This document shows, piece by piece, positions 1 through 12,209 of a stretch of 64,000 nt of DNA (position 1 is the stretch's first letter; every line of letters begins with the position of its first letter). The notes beneath the pieces are model-generated. The model had not been told where the DNA came from. It worked only from the letters and a program-made list of their open reading frames with translations, and did not search any database. A program made the position numbers and the translations under genes. Source of the stretch: Pseudarthrobacter sp. AL07. Its GTDB lineage: Bacteria; Actinomycetota; Actinomycetes; Actinomycetales; Micrococcaceae. The DNA is taken from positions 186,001-250,000 of the forward strand of contig NZ_JASBRB010000001.1 in the NCBI RefSeq assembly GCF_029960665.1, written 5' to 3'.

Positions 1-1
1 T

Positions 2-2165
<2,164 letters not shown>

Positions 2166-2169
<4 letters not shown>

Positions 2170-3047
2170 GCGGGATCAGTCCCGGGGAACTAACCACGCC
2201 CGGCTTGGGCGGCGGCCTGCGCGATCTTCGCCAGTCCAGCTTTCTGCTGAAACTGTTGGTGCGGAAGGAACTCAAGGTCCGCTACCGCGGCTCCGTTCTT
2301 GGGCTCCTATGGTCCTACGTTAAGCCCGGTGTGCAGTTCATTGTTTTCTATGTGGCACTTGGTGTGTTCCTCGGGCTGGAACGCAGTCCGAGGAACCCTG
2401 AGGGGCTATCAAACTACGCCGTTTACCTGTTTTCAGGCATCGTCCTGATCAATTTTTTCTCTGAGGCGTTGGGCAACGCGGCCAGGTCGATAGTCAACAA
2501 CGGCAACCTGATCAAGAAGATCTATCTTCCGCGCGAGCTATTCCCGGTTGCGTCCGTATGGGTCTCGGCTGTCCACTTCTTCCCTCAGCTGGTGGTGCTG
2601 GTGGCTGGCTGCCTTTTTGCTGGGTGGCACCCAGACGTCTTCCAGCTTCTTGCGGCCGTTGCCGGCTTTGCGATTGTTGGCTTGCTTGCAACCGGTCTGG
2701 GGTTGTTATTCGGCGCCGCCAACGTCTACTTCCGCGACTCTGAAAACCTCGTGGACATGTTGCTGATGGTAGCGACTTGGGCCTCACCCGTGATGTACGC
2801 GTGGACCATGGTTGAGCAGAAACTCGGCACAACTGCGTTCGCCGTCTACCAGGCAAATCCGGTGACGATCGGCGTCGAGCTCTTCCACTATGCCTTCTGG
2901 TTCCCGACGACGGATGGATCCGCTACCATGCCTCCCAATCTGTTCAGCCTCTGGACACCTGTGGGACTGGCAATTGCACTGTTGGTCCTGGTTCTGGGCC
3001 AATTCACTTTTCGGCGGCTCGAGGGCCGCTTCGCGCAGGAGTTGTGA
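2166..3047 (+). CDS. Polysaccharide ABC-2 transporter permease (Wzm/TagG type)
   Basis: A 293-residue ABC-2 family integral membrane protein with about six hydrophobic segments. The N-terminal part contains RKELKVRYRGSVLGLLWSY, a hallmark of polysaccharide and teichoic-acid export permeases (Wzm/TagG/RfbA) that move lipid-linked glycans across the membrane. The start GTG overlaps the glfT2 stop. The ATPase gene follows directly, its GTG abutting this gene's TGA. By position this is the counterpart of the mycobacterial galactan exporter permease. That substrate is inferred from the neighbours. Confidence 0.88.
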
Positions 3048-3773
3048 GTGGTCAACGCAATCGAAGTCTCTGACGTCAGCAAGCAATTCGTGCTGCGCCA
3101 TACCCGGTCCATCAAGGAGGCCGTCGTCTGGCTTGCCAAGGGACGAAAAGGCGACCTGTCCGAGAAATTCCACGCCCTGAAGAACGTATCGGTGGAGGTG
3201 AAGACGGGCGAGACGGTCGCGCTCTTGGGACTGAACGGATCCGGAAAATCCACGCTGCTGAAGCACATTTCAGGCGTGATGCTGCCGGACTCCGGCACGG
3301 TGCGGACACGGGGCCGCGTAGCGGGCCTGATCGAAGTGGGGGCGGGATTCCACCCAGACCTTTCCGGCCGCGACAACGTGTTCCTCAACGGCGCCATCCT
3401 GGGGATGACTGAGCAACAGGTCAATGACCGATTCGACGATATTGTCGAGTTTTCTGAGATCGGCCAGTTTATCGACACCGAGGTCAAGTTCTACTCTTCG
3501 GGCATGTACCTGAGGCTGGCGTTCTCGGTTGCCGTGCACACGGATCCTGAAGTGTTCCTGATTGACGAGATCCTCGCCGTCGGCGACGAGCCCTTCCAGC
3601 GGAAGTGCATCGACAAGATCCAGGAACTGGCCCGGAACGGGAAGACGCTCGTGGTGGTCAGCCATGACCTTGACCTGGTGTCGCGCATCTGCGCGCGGGG
3701 AATACTGTTGGAGCACGGAAACGTGCTCTTCGACGGGCCGATTCACGACGCCGTGGCAATGCTGCGCTCCTAG
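3048..3773 (+). CDS. Polysaccharide ABC transporter ATP-binding protein (Wzt/TagH type)
   Basis: A 241-residue ABC ATPase partnered with the preceding permease. Walker A reads GLNGSGKST, the signature region is YSSGMYLRLAFSVA (the SSGM form typical of polysaccharide and teichoate exporters rather than LSGGQ), and Walker B is VFLIDEILAVGD with an H-loop at VVVSHD. The protein ends soon after the nucleotide-binding domain. It lacks the 150-200 residue carbohydrate-binding C-terminal domain of O9a-type Wzt, so recognition of a modified chain end is unlikely. It starts with GTG immediately after the permease stop and is the last gene of the glf-glfT2-exporter operon. Confidence 0.9.
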   Translation: MVNAIEVSDVSKQFVLRHTRSIKEAVVWLAKGRKGDLSEKFHALKNVSVEVKTGETVALLGLNGSGKSTLLKHISGVMLPDSGTVRTRGRVAGLIEVGAGFHPDLSGRDNVFLNGAILGMTEQQVNDRFDDIVEFSEIGQFIDTEVKFYSSGMYLRLAFSVAVHTDPEVFLIDEILAVGDEPFQRKCIDKIQELARNGKTLVVVSHDLDLVSRICARGILLEHGNVLFDGPIHDAVAMLRS

Positions 3774-3851
3774 CAGCAGGCCAGCCCGCTCCTGCGGGAG
3801 AGAACGTCCAGCAACGAAGCGGACAACTATCGCTCTCAACGGAAGGTAGTT

Positions 3852-5826
3852 GTGTCATCTTTGCCTGCGCCTCGGCGCGACATCCAAGGCCTCAGGACAG
3901 TGGCCGTGGGGCTGGTCATCGTCTACCACATCTGGCCGCAGGTACTGCCGGGCGGCTTTGTTGGCGTCGACGTCTTCTTTGTCATCTTGGGTTTCCTCAT
4001 CGTCCGATCGCTCGTCCGCGAAGTCGAGGCCACCGGACGGGTGTCCGTGCGGTCCTTTTACGCAAAGCGGATCAGGCGGCTGCTCCCGGCGGCCAGCCTG
4101 GTCCTGCTGGCAACCCTCGCGGCGATGGTGCTCCTACTCCCGCAAAGCCGATGGCAGTCGATCTCCTTCGACGTGATCATGGCGGCCCTGCAGGTCCAGA
4201 ACTGGAAGCAGGCGTTCGGCTCCGGCAGCTACGAAGGAGCCACGGCCCTTGTATCGCCCGTCCAGCATTATTGGTCGCTGGCCGTCGAGGAGCAGTTCTA
4301 CCTGGTGGTGCCGCTGTGCCTGTTGGCTGCGGCCGCCTTGGCCCGAAAGTCCGGCCTGCCCAGGACAACGGCGTGTCTCTACCTGATCGTTGCGCTGTCA
4401 GCGGTTTCATTTGTCCACAGCATCGCCTTCTTGGCAGCGGACCAGGACGTCGCCTACTTCGCCACATCTACCATGTCTGGGAACTCGGCCTCGGCGGTAT
4501 CCTCGCACTGACCGCCCCGCGGTTGCAGCTGGGGGAACGGACGGGGCGGCTTCTGGGGTGGGCCGGGCTGGCGGCGGGCATCGAACCGGAAAGGACGGAC
4601 GACGCCGGGCGCTTTTGCGCGTCGTCGCTGCTCGCTGTCGGACCGGCCAAGTTCCTTGGGGACATCTCCTATTCCCTTTACCTGTGGCACTGGCCCGTGG
4701 TCGTCTTCTATGTCTTCCACCTCGGCAGGACGCCCAGCTTCCTTCACGGATCGGTGATAGCGCTGATCATTCTGGCCTCGGCGATTGCGTCCTACTACCT
4801 TGTCGAACAGAGGTTCCGCGTGCCGCTCCGGCATCCGCTGGGGAGCCCCGCGGGCGGCCCCACTGGCCGGTCCCGCAACCGTGGCGCGTTTGTCCTGGGT
4901 TCCGGACCCGTGGCTGCAGTCTTCTTGGCCGCGGTGGCGCCATGGGGAATCGTCGAAGCGAAACCCCAGCAGTTGGACGGTGCCCTTAATCTTCGCCAGT
5001 ATCCGGGCGCGATGGCGCTCGACAGGGACCGGCCGGCGGCAGTGCCATCCGGCTCGCACTGCGGCCGGACCCGGCCGTGGCGATGAAGGATGTGCCGTTG
5101 ACGGGCGGCAACGAGTGCGGCGCGTTCGATCCCTCCACGATGGTCGATGAGGCGTGCCGTTACGGTCGTCCACACGCGGAGCGGACCATGATGGTAGTTG
5201 GTGATTCACATGCGGGCCAGCTGATTGACCCCCTGCTGCTGGTGGGGGAGCAGGCTGGCTGGAACGTCCAGGCGATGGTCCGGAACGGCTGCCCGTTTTC
5301 AGCCGCACCGCCGGAATCTACGGATACGGTCTTCAATAACTGCCCCCACCAGAACCGGGTGTCGCTGGAGCGCATCCTGCACCGGAAGCTCGACCTTGTG
5401 GTGGCCTCCGGAATGACGCCCTCCGGCTATCGGCGCGCCTTATAGTGGGGGTGGAAGGACCCGGAGTCGCTCGTGTCCGGGTACTTGGCCATGCTCCAGC
5501 CGCTCCGGGACGCCGGCATCAGGGTCGCCGTCGTAATGGACATCCCCTATCCTGACTTTGCGGCACCGGATTGCGTGCAGGCCCATGGGCCGGCCGCCGA
5601 GGCGTGCACGGTCCGGCAGCAGGCCGGGGACCGTCCGGAGGATCCGTTGGCCGCCGCGGCCGCGAGGGTTCCCGGCGTGGATTTCATCGACCCTTACCCC
5701 TACTTCTGCACCGACGGGGCCTGCCCCTCGGTGGTTGGCAATGTGTTGGTGTATCGGGATAACCACATGACCAACAGTTTCGCCCGGACACTCGCCTCGC
5801 CGTTGGCAAGGATGCTCCGCCTGTAG
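3852..5826 (+). pseudogene. Broken membrane acyltransferase-3/SGNH-domain protein (OafA-like)
   Basis: Three frames together spell one acyltransferase-3 plus SGNH polysaccharide O-acyltransferase. Frame A (GTG 3852 with a GGAAGG site) gives the first membrane segments up to about 4465. Frame B resumes at WELGLGGILALTAPRL and includes ISYSLYLWHWP near 4670. Frame C (about 5060 on) gives the SGNH domain with GDSHAGQ and ends with YRDNHMTNSF at 5826. Lesions seen are a frameshift near 4461-4472, a second near 5055-5076, and an in-frame TAG at 5443-5445. Part of the membrane domain also appears to be missing: the run between LGWAGLAAG and the LLAVGPAKFLGD motif looks tens of residues too short for the family. 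An intact smaller acyltransferase lies at 8853. Sequencing error could explain one lesion, not all. Confidence 0.85.
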
Positions 5827-5850
5827 ACGCGGAGGTGCCGCAAGCGGGCA

Positions 5851-7848
5851 TCACTGGCAGGCGGTCACTTCAAAGAGCTTGGCGTCACCATGGCGGGCCA
5901 GCAGTTCAAAGCCCGGCGTCGCATCGGGGATCTGCAAACCAACGAAGCCGTGGTTTCCTCCGTGCACCTCCCGCGTTCCAAAGTCGAGTACATAACGGAC
6001 GTTGTCGGCACGTGCGGCGGGACAGACAGAGGGATCGGTGCTGGCCTCCCGGAACTTGTCGTTAAGTAGCTCAGTGGCCTTCGTGTACGTCGTGAGCGTG
6101 TGCTTGGACGTCGTATTGCGGTCGGCAATGGCGAAGGCCATTGCCCCTCCTGTCCAGGGGTTTACGGCGATGGTGGCATCTGCCGGGACCAGACTGTCCA
6201 GTTCCTCGATCAGGGCCATCTCGTCGGAGCTGACCAGCGCGGAGTCCGGCGTGGTCGAGTAATTGGCTTTCGCCGACTGGATGGAAGCGGACAGCGGCAT
6301 CATCTGGGTCACCAGGACCGCCGCGAGGATCACCAGCGGAATAACAGCGGGCACTATCACGCGTGACTTCCGGAGCCCCTCCGGGAGGAACTTTACCGAG
6401 CCACGGTGCGTCACCCAGGCGTGCTGGAGCTTCCCGACGAGCCAGCCGGTACCTGCAGCCGCCAGCGGGACGGCCGCGACGGGCAGAAGTGCCGCCAGGC
6501 GGTAACTGTCGTTGTACCAGACACCTGTGAGCGTATTGCGCAACCAGCCATTCGGGCCGGCGGAGACCACAACGAACAGAGCCGCGATGACGGCGAATGA
6601 CCCGAGCAGCCAGATCCGCTTGTGACGGCGGCACAGGACCGCCACGCCGGCGATGAGCAGGATGCTGACCGCCCAGGCGGGGGGACGCTGCATGGCGGAG
6701 TTGGTGATGATCTCACCGATAGCCTGGCCCGGCGTCTGGAAAGGCAGCCAGGTGGCCGCCGCTGCCGGCGGACGAATGTACTTCCACATCACCGCAACGA
6801 CGCCGAGAATGCCGAGCAATCCGGCGCCCATGAGGAGGGTACCCTTGTGGCCGCGGCCGTTCCGGTACCTGGCCAGTGAGAACCCCACGAAGGAGACCAC
6901 CAGGATGGGAATGGAGAGCGCCAGGAGGGACATGAGCCCGTTCGGATGGGCAATCGCGACGCCAATTGCTGCCACCGGAGCCAGGATGAAGCGGGCCATG
7001 CCCATTGGTCCCGGTGCGTCGCTGACGCCAAAAAACATGCTGACACATGCAAGGGACGCCGGGATCAGGCTGACGGACAGAAAGTTCGGGTACAACACAC
7101 CGAAGTCCAGCAGGAGCAGCGGGAAGGATCCAAAGCCTGCAGCCAGGACTCCCGCGGCGGCCACGGCGTAAGCGTTCGGTCCGATGACCGTGCGGGCCAG
7201 GAACATGCAGCCGGCGGTCCAGACAGCAGCCGCGATGCAGATGTTCAGGATGTTGACGGCGACGCTGATCTGGGCGCCGGTCATCTGCACCAGGAGGGAC
7301 GCCAGTCCGTGCCAGGCAGCAGGGTAGAAGTAGGGCGGGCTGTCTCCGCTGGTCATGCTTGACAGGGTCAGCGACGACGCGTTGCCGGAGTCCAGGATGT
7401 ACCGGATGGCGTTGAGGTGAAAAACGTTGTCGAACGTCTGGGAGATGTTCTCAGGCCTGCCGAACGCCTGATGGAGCTGCAGGGCGATCGCCGTGGAACC
7501 CGCGAGGAAGCCCACAGCAGCCACCACGTCGGCCTTCGCCGGCTTCCGAAGGGCCCAGCGCCCAAGGGGCGAAGCGCCATTGGGCGCACGTCGCTGCCGG
7601 AACAGTCGGACGCCGAACAGCAGTCCAGCCGTCAGGAGAGTGGATGCCAGAACGGGAAGCGGGGACCAGCGGATACCTAGAAACGGCGCCGCGATGGCCG
7701 TGACTGCTACGAGGCTGACTGTGAGGACCGGAGCGACAGCCATGTACGACCAGCGCTGAAGACCGAGTGCGGCAAGGAGCAGAGCGCCGGGTGCGAACAG
7801 CAGAACCAAGCACGCCAGAACGACGGGCACGGTAGCAAACCAACTCAT
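5851..7848 (-). CDS. Large DUF6541-type polytopic membrane protein
   Basis: A 665-residue protein starting ATG at 7848 with a GGAG site, with about 12-14 hydrophobic segments over the first 500 residues and a C-terminal soluble part of about 130 residues. It resembles the actinobacterial DUF6541 family found in surface-polysaccharide loci. The architecture (many membrane helices, a large extracytoplasmic loop early on, a soluble tail) is compatible with a GT-C transferase or a Wzy-like polymerase, but I see no diagnostic motif and assign no activity. Its context is between a broken O-acyltransferase and rmlA, within a locus that has a Wzx-like flippase but no other polymerase candidate. It probably lies in one transcript with rmlA upstream. 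Confidence 0.72.
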   Translation of the reverse strand: MSWFATVPVVLACLVLLFAPGALLLAALGLQRWSYMAVAPVLTVSLVAVTAIAAPFLGIRWSPLPVLASTLLTAGLLFGVRLFRQRRAPNGASPLGRWALRKPAKADVVAAVGFLAGSTAIALQLHQAFGRPENISQTFDNVFHLNAIRYILDSGNASSLTLSSMTSGDSPPYFYPAAWHGLASLLVQMTGAQISVAVNILNICIAAAVWTAGCMFLARTVIGPNAYAVAAAGVLAAGFGSFPLLLLDFGVLYPNFLSVSLIPASLACVSMFFGVSDAPGPMGMARFILAPVAAIGVAIAHPNGLMSLLALSIPILVVSFVGFSLARYRNGRGHKGTLLMGAGLLGILGVVAVMWKYIRPPAAAATWLPFQTPGQAIGEIITNSAMQRPPAWAVSILLIAGVAVLCRRHKRIWLLGSFAVIAALFVVVSAGPNGWLRNTLTGVWYNDSYRLAALLPVAAVPLAAAGTGWLVGKLQHAWVTHRGSVKFLPEGLRKSRVIVPAVIPLVILAAVLVTQMMPLSASIQSAKANYSTTPDSALVSSDEMALIEELDSLVPADATIAVNPWTGGAMAFAIADRNTTSKHTLTTYTKATELLNDKFREASTDPSVCPAARADNVRYVLDFGTREVHGGNHGFVGLQIPDATPGFELLARHGDAKLFEVTACQ

Positions 7849-7904
7849 TGAGACTCCACTCGAAAATACGACGGCGGTAGTCCCGCCAACTGGCCGGAGA
7901 TGCC

Positions 7905-8768
7905 CTAGTTCTCCAAGAGACCCAGAAGGTAGCTTCCGTAGCCGCTCTTGACCAGCGGTTCTGCACGTTCGCGAAGTTCGCTATCGGTCAGGAAACCCTG
8001 GCGCCAGGCGATTTCCTCGGGGGCGCCGATCTTCAGCCCCTGCCGATTTTCAACCGTGCGGATGAAGTTCGAAGCGTCGCTGAGGTCGTTGAACGTTCCG
8101 GTGTCCAGCCACGCGGTGCCGCGGGGGAGGATCTCCACCTGGAGATCCCCGCGCTGCAGGTAGGCGCGGTTCACGTCCGTGATCTCGAGCTCGCCGCGCG
8201 GGGAGGGCTTCAGGTTCCGGGCAGTTTCGATGACGTCATTGTCATAGAAATACAGTCCCGGAACGGCGTAGTGGCTGCGCGGCTTTTCCGGTTTCTCCTC
8301 AAGGGAGAGGGCTTTGCCTTCGTCGTCGAACTCAACCACACCGTAGGCCTTCGGGTCACTGACCCAATAACCGAAGACCGCACCGCCCTTGATGTCGGCG
8401 TGGCGCCGGAGCTGGGTGCCCATGCCCTGGCCGTAGAAGATGTTATCGCCAAGCACCAGGGCAACCGTTTCGTCGCCGATGTGGTCCGCGCCAAGGATAA
8501 ACGCCTGCGCCAGTCCGTCAGGAGAAGGCTGCTGCACATACGTAAGGTTGATGCCGAACTGGGACCCGTCGCCGAGCAGTCGTTTGAACTGATCTGCGTC
8601 GTGAGGAGTGGTAATGATCAGAATGTCGCGAATGCCAGCGAGAATCAAAGTGGAGAGCGGATAGTAGATCATCGGCTTGTCGTAAACAGGAACGAGCTGC
8701 TTGCTGATGCCAAGAGTAATCGGGTGCAGCCGGGACCCAGTTCCGCCGGCCAAAATAATTCCACGCAT
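7905..8768 (-). CDS. rmlA: Glucose-1-phosphate thymidylyltransferase
   Basis: 287 residues, the normal RmlA length. It makes dTDP-glucose from dTTP and glucose-1-phosphate, the first step to dTDP-L-rhamnose. The N-terminus [14 protein letters not shown] carries the nucleotide-binding glycine-rich motif, followed by the sugar-site run [13 protein letters not shown] chose ATG 8768 because the family begins exactly at MRGIILAGG and a GGGAGG lies about nine bases upstream. The longer open frame to 8834 would add 22 atypical residues. The partner genes rmlB and the rmlC-rmlD fusion lie 6.6 kb away on the other strand, so the rhamnose pathway is split between transcripts. Confidence 0.95.
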   Translation of the reverse strand: MRGIILAGGTGSRLHPITLGISKQLVPVYDKPMIYYPLSTLILAGIRDILIITTPHDADQFKRLLGDGSQFGINLTYVQQPSPDGLAQAFILGADHIGDETVALVLGDNIFYGQGMGTQLRRHADIKGGAVFGYWVSDPKAYGVVEFDDEGKALSLEEKPEKPRSHYAVPGLYFYDNDVIETARNLKPSPRGELEITDVNRAYLQRGDLQVEILPRGTAWLDTGTFNDLSDASNFIRTVENRQGLKIGAPEEIAWRQGFLTDSELRERAEPLVKSGYGSYLLGLLEN

Positions 8769-8852
8769 GCTCCCCATCCTCCCGTACCAAAGGCCGAGAC
8801 TCCAAACGCTGTAGAATGGACCGTCTGCCGACACTCATAAGAAAGCAAACGT

Positions 8853-9935
8853 TTGAGCACTCTTACTCTGAAACCGAAGGCCGTGCCGGCGCCTCGACTG
8901 GGGCGGGCGCTAGACCCGAGGGCAAACAGCCTCAACCTTATACGGCTTGTTCTGGCGTTCGCGGTGCTGTTCGCTCACAGCTGGCACATCGTCGGTGCCG
9001 GTAATGGACCGACCTTCAAGGGCGAGAACCTGGGAGGGTGGGCCGTCGCAGGGTTCTTCGGCATCAGCGGCTACCTGATCACGGCCAGCAGGTTCAGTAA
9101 CCGGATCGGCCCCTATCTCGTTCACCGGGTTGCGAGGATCTTCCCGGCCTTTATCGTGTGCCTCGCAATGATGGCGTTTGTGTTCGCTCCGATCGCCTAT
9201 TTTGTTCAGCGCGGCAACCTGCTGGGGTTCATGTCCACGCCAACCACGCCGCTGAACTCGGTCTTCGCGAACCTGTCCCTCCGGATTGTGAGCTACGACA
9301 TCGCGGGCACGCCTGCGGGGGTACCCTATCCTGCCGCCTGGAATGGTTCCCTATGGACGCTGTATTTCGAGTTCATGTGCTACTTGCTGGTGGCCTTCCT
9401 TGGTTTCCTGCCGATCGTGAGCAAGACGCCGTGGCCGGTGATTGCCGCGTTTGCGGTTAGCGTTGTCCTCTGGGCGAACGTTGGATTCCTCAAGCCGTAT
9501 ATGCAGTCCAACCAGGACTTTGAACTGGCGGTCCGGCTGATCCCGTATTTTCTGGGCGGCGCTGTTGTTCAGGTGCTCAGCTCGCGTCTTGGTGTCCATA
9601 GAGTGGCCGGGCCTGTAGCTGTCGCCATCGCCGCCGCGCTGATCTTGTGGGTTCCCGGGTTCGGAGGTCAACTCGCGGCTCCGTTTATTGCCTACGGGCT
9701 GCTTTGGATTTCCGCCTGGTTGCCGCAGCCTGGCCTTGTCGCAAAGAATGACATCTCCTATGGCGCGTACATTTACGCGTTTCCCGTCCAGCAGCTTCTG
9801 GCTGTCTTCGGCGCCTACCACTGGGGCGTATGGTGGTTCACCATCATTGCGACCCTGTGCACCATTCCGCTGGCCGTTGCCAGCTGGTTGTTCATTGAAC
9901 GCCCCGTAATGCGGCGGGCGAAGAAGAGTGTCTAG
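8853..9935 (+). CDS. Acyltransferase family 3 membrane protein (OafA/ExoH-like)
   Basis: 360 residues with about ten hydrophobic segments. The N-terminal motif LNLIRLVLAFAVLFAHSW holds the conserved Arg and His of acyltransferase-3 enzymes, and FFGISGYLI follows. These enzymes transfer acetyl or other acyl groups to cell-surface sugars. Unlike the broken gene at 3852 it has no SGNH domain. It starts TTG at 8853 with only weak Shine-Dalgarno complementarity. It diverges from rmlA, and the 84-base gap must hold both promoters; a TAGAAT at 8812-8817 could be a -10 for this gene. Confidence 0.85.
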   Translation: MSTLTLKPKAVPAPRLGRALDPRANSLNLIRLVLAFAVLFAHSWHIVGAGNGPTFKGENLGGWAVAGFFGISGYLITASRFSNRIGPYLVHRVARIFPAFIVCLAMMAFVFAPIAYFVQRGNLLGFMSTPTTPLNSVFANLSLRIVSYDIAGTPAGVPYPAAWNGSLWTLYFEFMCYLLVAFLGFLPIVSKTPWPVIAAFAVSVVLWANVGFLKPYMQSNQDFELAVRLIPYFLGGAVVQVLSSRLGVHRVAGPVAVAIAAALILWVPGFGGQLAAPFIAYGLLWISAWLPQPGLVAKNDISYGAYIYAFPVQQLLAVFGAYHWGVWWFTIIATLCTIPLAVASWLFIERPVMRRAKKSV

Positions 9936-10177
9936 CGCTTCCTATGTTGCGACGAGACGTAGGAGCCCGTCCTTTGGCTCCCGTATCGCGGAGAGTCTTG
10001 CCCCGCCCAGCGTACGTGCTCTTCCGGGCAGATCGACTTTGGGAAGGCCGGTGACCTGTCCCAAACGTACTTCTGCCGCGGTTCTCCCAACCACCAAATA
10101 CATCGACCGACCGAGCCAGCCGGAAGCCAAGCATTGTTGCTTCCAGCTCAGCGTGCTCGCTTAGCGCTTCACTATAG

Positions 10178-11077
10178 CTAGCTGACGCGGCGTTTGCCGG
10201 CCCGTCCCGCGAGGCCGTCTGCGATCCCGGCGGCGGCGGCGGCCAGGCGTTCAAACCGGTGTGGGGCCAGCAGAGTCACGATGACAAGGTGCCGGTAGTC
10301 TGCCATGAGGCCCTTCGCGGCCCACAAGACGTGACGGCGACCGTACTTCCTTGCTAAAAGGATGCGGTTTCTGAACAGGTAGTAGTATCGCCATGAGGCC
10401 GCGGTCCTCACTTTGATCGGCAGTCCCCGGAACGCCAGGTCCGCACCGAACACGCGGGCCGGCGTCATACTTCCCAGGGAGTGGTCCAAGGCGGCCGATG
10501 GTGCGATGACGGTCTTGAACCCCGCGGACTGGCACCGCAGGAAATACTCAGTGTCGACTCCGTCGATGAACAGATCGCTCTGGAGTGTACCCAGTTCCTC
10601 AAGGACGGCAACGGGCAGAAGCAGCCCCGACTGGATAGGCTCGCCCCCCAGCTGCACGCCGTTCACCACGCCGGACCGCCGGGTCGGAAGCCCCCTGATG
10701 GTCGCAGGGGCGACCATGCCGACCCTGACTCCGGCCTGTTCAGCGGCCAGTGCCGCTTCCTCCAATGCGGCGACGTAGTCGCCGTCGAGCAGGCTGTCCT
10801 GATCCATGGTGAGGATAAAGGACGGCCGGTTCCCGGACGCCAGCTCCAGGGCAATTCCCGCGTTTAGAGCCGCAGCGATACCCGAGTTAGTCGCGAGCCG
10901 CTCGACGATGCAGCCCATATCCTGTAACTGGCGCAGCACGGGCGCAGGGTCCTGCGAACTGCCGTCGTCGACGACCACCACACGGCGGACCTGGGTCAGC
11001 AGTGCCGCGGCGTTGGCCAGGACGCGCTCGTCGGCATTGAACAGACTGACTACGGCAGTGGTTGCGTTGGACGTCAT
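10178..11077 (-). CDS. Family 2 glycosyltransferase, rhamnosyltransferase-like
   Basis: 299 residues, GT-A fold. An N-terminal nucleotide-sugar region (VVVVDDGSS, about 34-42) and the run LTMDQDSLL carrying the DxD metal ligand near residue 90 are visible. The spacing and the DQDS form match bacterial rhamnosyltransferases of GT2, which fits the rml genes nearby, but donor and acceptor are not proven. It starts ATG 11077 with GGAGAG upstream. It is the last gene of a five-gene minus-strand block (14298 down to 10178) with intergenic gaps of only 3-25 bases. A 242-base gene-free gap follows at 9936-10177 in which I see nothing specific. Confidence 0.85.
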   Translation of the reverse strand: MTSNATTAVVSLFNADERVLANAAALLTQVRRVVVVDDGSSQDPAPVLRQLQDMGCIVERLATNSGIAAALNAGIALELASGNRPSFILTMDQDSLLDGDYVAALEEAALAAEQAGVRVGMVAPATIRGLPTRRSGVVNGVQLGGEPIQSGLLLPVAVLEELGTLQSDLFIDGVDTEYFLRCQSAGFKTVIAPSAALDHSLGSMTPARVFGADLAFRGLPIKVRTAASWRYYYLFRNRILLARKYGRRHVLWAAKGLMADYRHLVIVTLLAPHRFERLAAAAAGIADGLAGRAGKRRVS

Positions 11078-11089
11078 TTGCTCTCCGGA

Positions 11090-12184
11090 TCAGGCAGGAT
11101 TGACGCCTGGCTGCGCGTCAATCCACGTGGCCAGCTGTTCGATTCCCTGGGCCAGGTTGTACTTCGGTGTCCAGCCCAGCACTTTTTCGGCGGCGGTGAT
11201 GTCAGCCCATGCGTGCCGCACATCGCCCTGCCTGTACTGGCCCGTCACGTGCGATTCAGGTGCCTTGTAGTGCTCCGCGATCAGCTTGGCTGCGGTGCCG
11301 ATGGTCTGGAACTCGCCTGAGCCGATGTCCATCGGTTCGCCCTGGACAGTGGGGGAGACAGCGCCGGCGACAATCGCGGAGGCGACATCGTCGATCAGGA
11401 TGAAGTCGCGGCGCACTTCGCCGTCCTCATACAGGGGGATGGACTTGCCGCCCATGGCCATCCGGCAAAAGAGGCTCATGATGCCCGTGTACGGGTTGAT
11501 CAGGGACTGGCCCGGACCGTAGACGTTTTGCAGGCGCAGAATCGCCGTCTCCACGCCGTAGGACTTGGCCCAGGCTTGCAGGACATGCTCCTGCGCGAGC
11601 TTGGTGGCACCATATACGCTCACCGGCGCCGGGAACGTCTCCGACGCTTTCATGGCGACGGGTGAGGCGCCGGGAAAGTCCCATTGTGCCTTGTCGAGGG
11701 TTTCGCTCGTTCGCTGGCCCGGGTAGAAGACCCGCCCGTCGGCATCCTGCCAGGCGCCCTCGCCGTACACTGCGCGGCTTGACGACAACACAATCCGGCG
11801 CGGCAGCTTACCGTGCCGGTTAAGGCCATCCAGGAGCTGGGAGGTTCCGACGACGTTGACGTGCGTGTGCCGAGTGGACTCTTCCAAGGACTGGCCAGTT
11901 CCGGTTTCGGCGGCCAGGTGGATTACGACGTCGGGGGTAACGTCCTCGAGGACGGTGTCCCAGGTCTTCGCTTCAGTCACGTCCGCAACAACCAATTCGG
12001 CAGCGGGGTTCAACCGAACGGGACGCTCTCCCGTGGCATGGATCTGTCGGTGGAGATTGTCGACGACAACGACGCGGTCGAACTCGTCTACCAGTGCGTC
12101 GGAGATCGCACAGCCGATGAATCCGGCGCCGCCCGTGACGAGGACGGTGCCTCCAGGACGGGCGGAAATTGAAGAGGAAGTCAC
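11090..12184 (-). CDS. NAD-dependent sugar epimerase/dehydratase (extended SDR)
   Basis: 364 residues. The Rossmann motif TGGAGFIG (about 17-24) and the catalytic YGATK (YxxxK) motif with the upstream serine cluster VLSSSRAVYGEG are intact. The overall pattern resembles nucleoside-diphosphate-sugar 4-epimerases such as dTDP-L-rhamnose 4-epimerase or UDP-glucose 4-epimerase, but the substrate cannot be fixed. It starts GTG 12184 with AAAGGT upstream. It sits between two glycosyltransferase genes in the minus-strand block and so probably supplies a sugar nucleotide for them. If the substrate is dTDP-rhamnose the polymer would contain 6-deoxy-talose. Confidence 0.86.
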   Translation of the reverse strand: MTSSSISARPGGTVLVTGGAGFIGCAISDALVDEFDRVVVVDNLHRQIHATGERPVRLNPAAELVVADVTEAKTWDTVLEDVTPDVVIHLAAETGTGQSLEESTRHTHVNVVGTSQLLDGLNRHGKLPRRIVLSSSRAVYGEGAWQDADGRVFYPGQRTSETLDKAQWDFPGASPVAMKASETFPAPVSVYGATKLAQEHVLQAWAKSYGVETAILRLQNVYGPGQSLINPYTGIMSLFCRMAMGGKSIPLYEDGEVRRDFILIDDVASAIVAGAVSPTVQGEPMDIGSGEFQTIGTAAKLIAEHYKAPESHVTGQYRQGDVRHAWADITAAEKVLGWTPKYNLAQGIEQLATWIDAQPGVNPA

Positions 12185-12209
12185 TTGGGACCTTTCGTTG
12201 CTAACGGCG

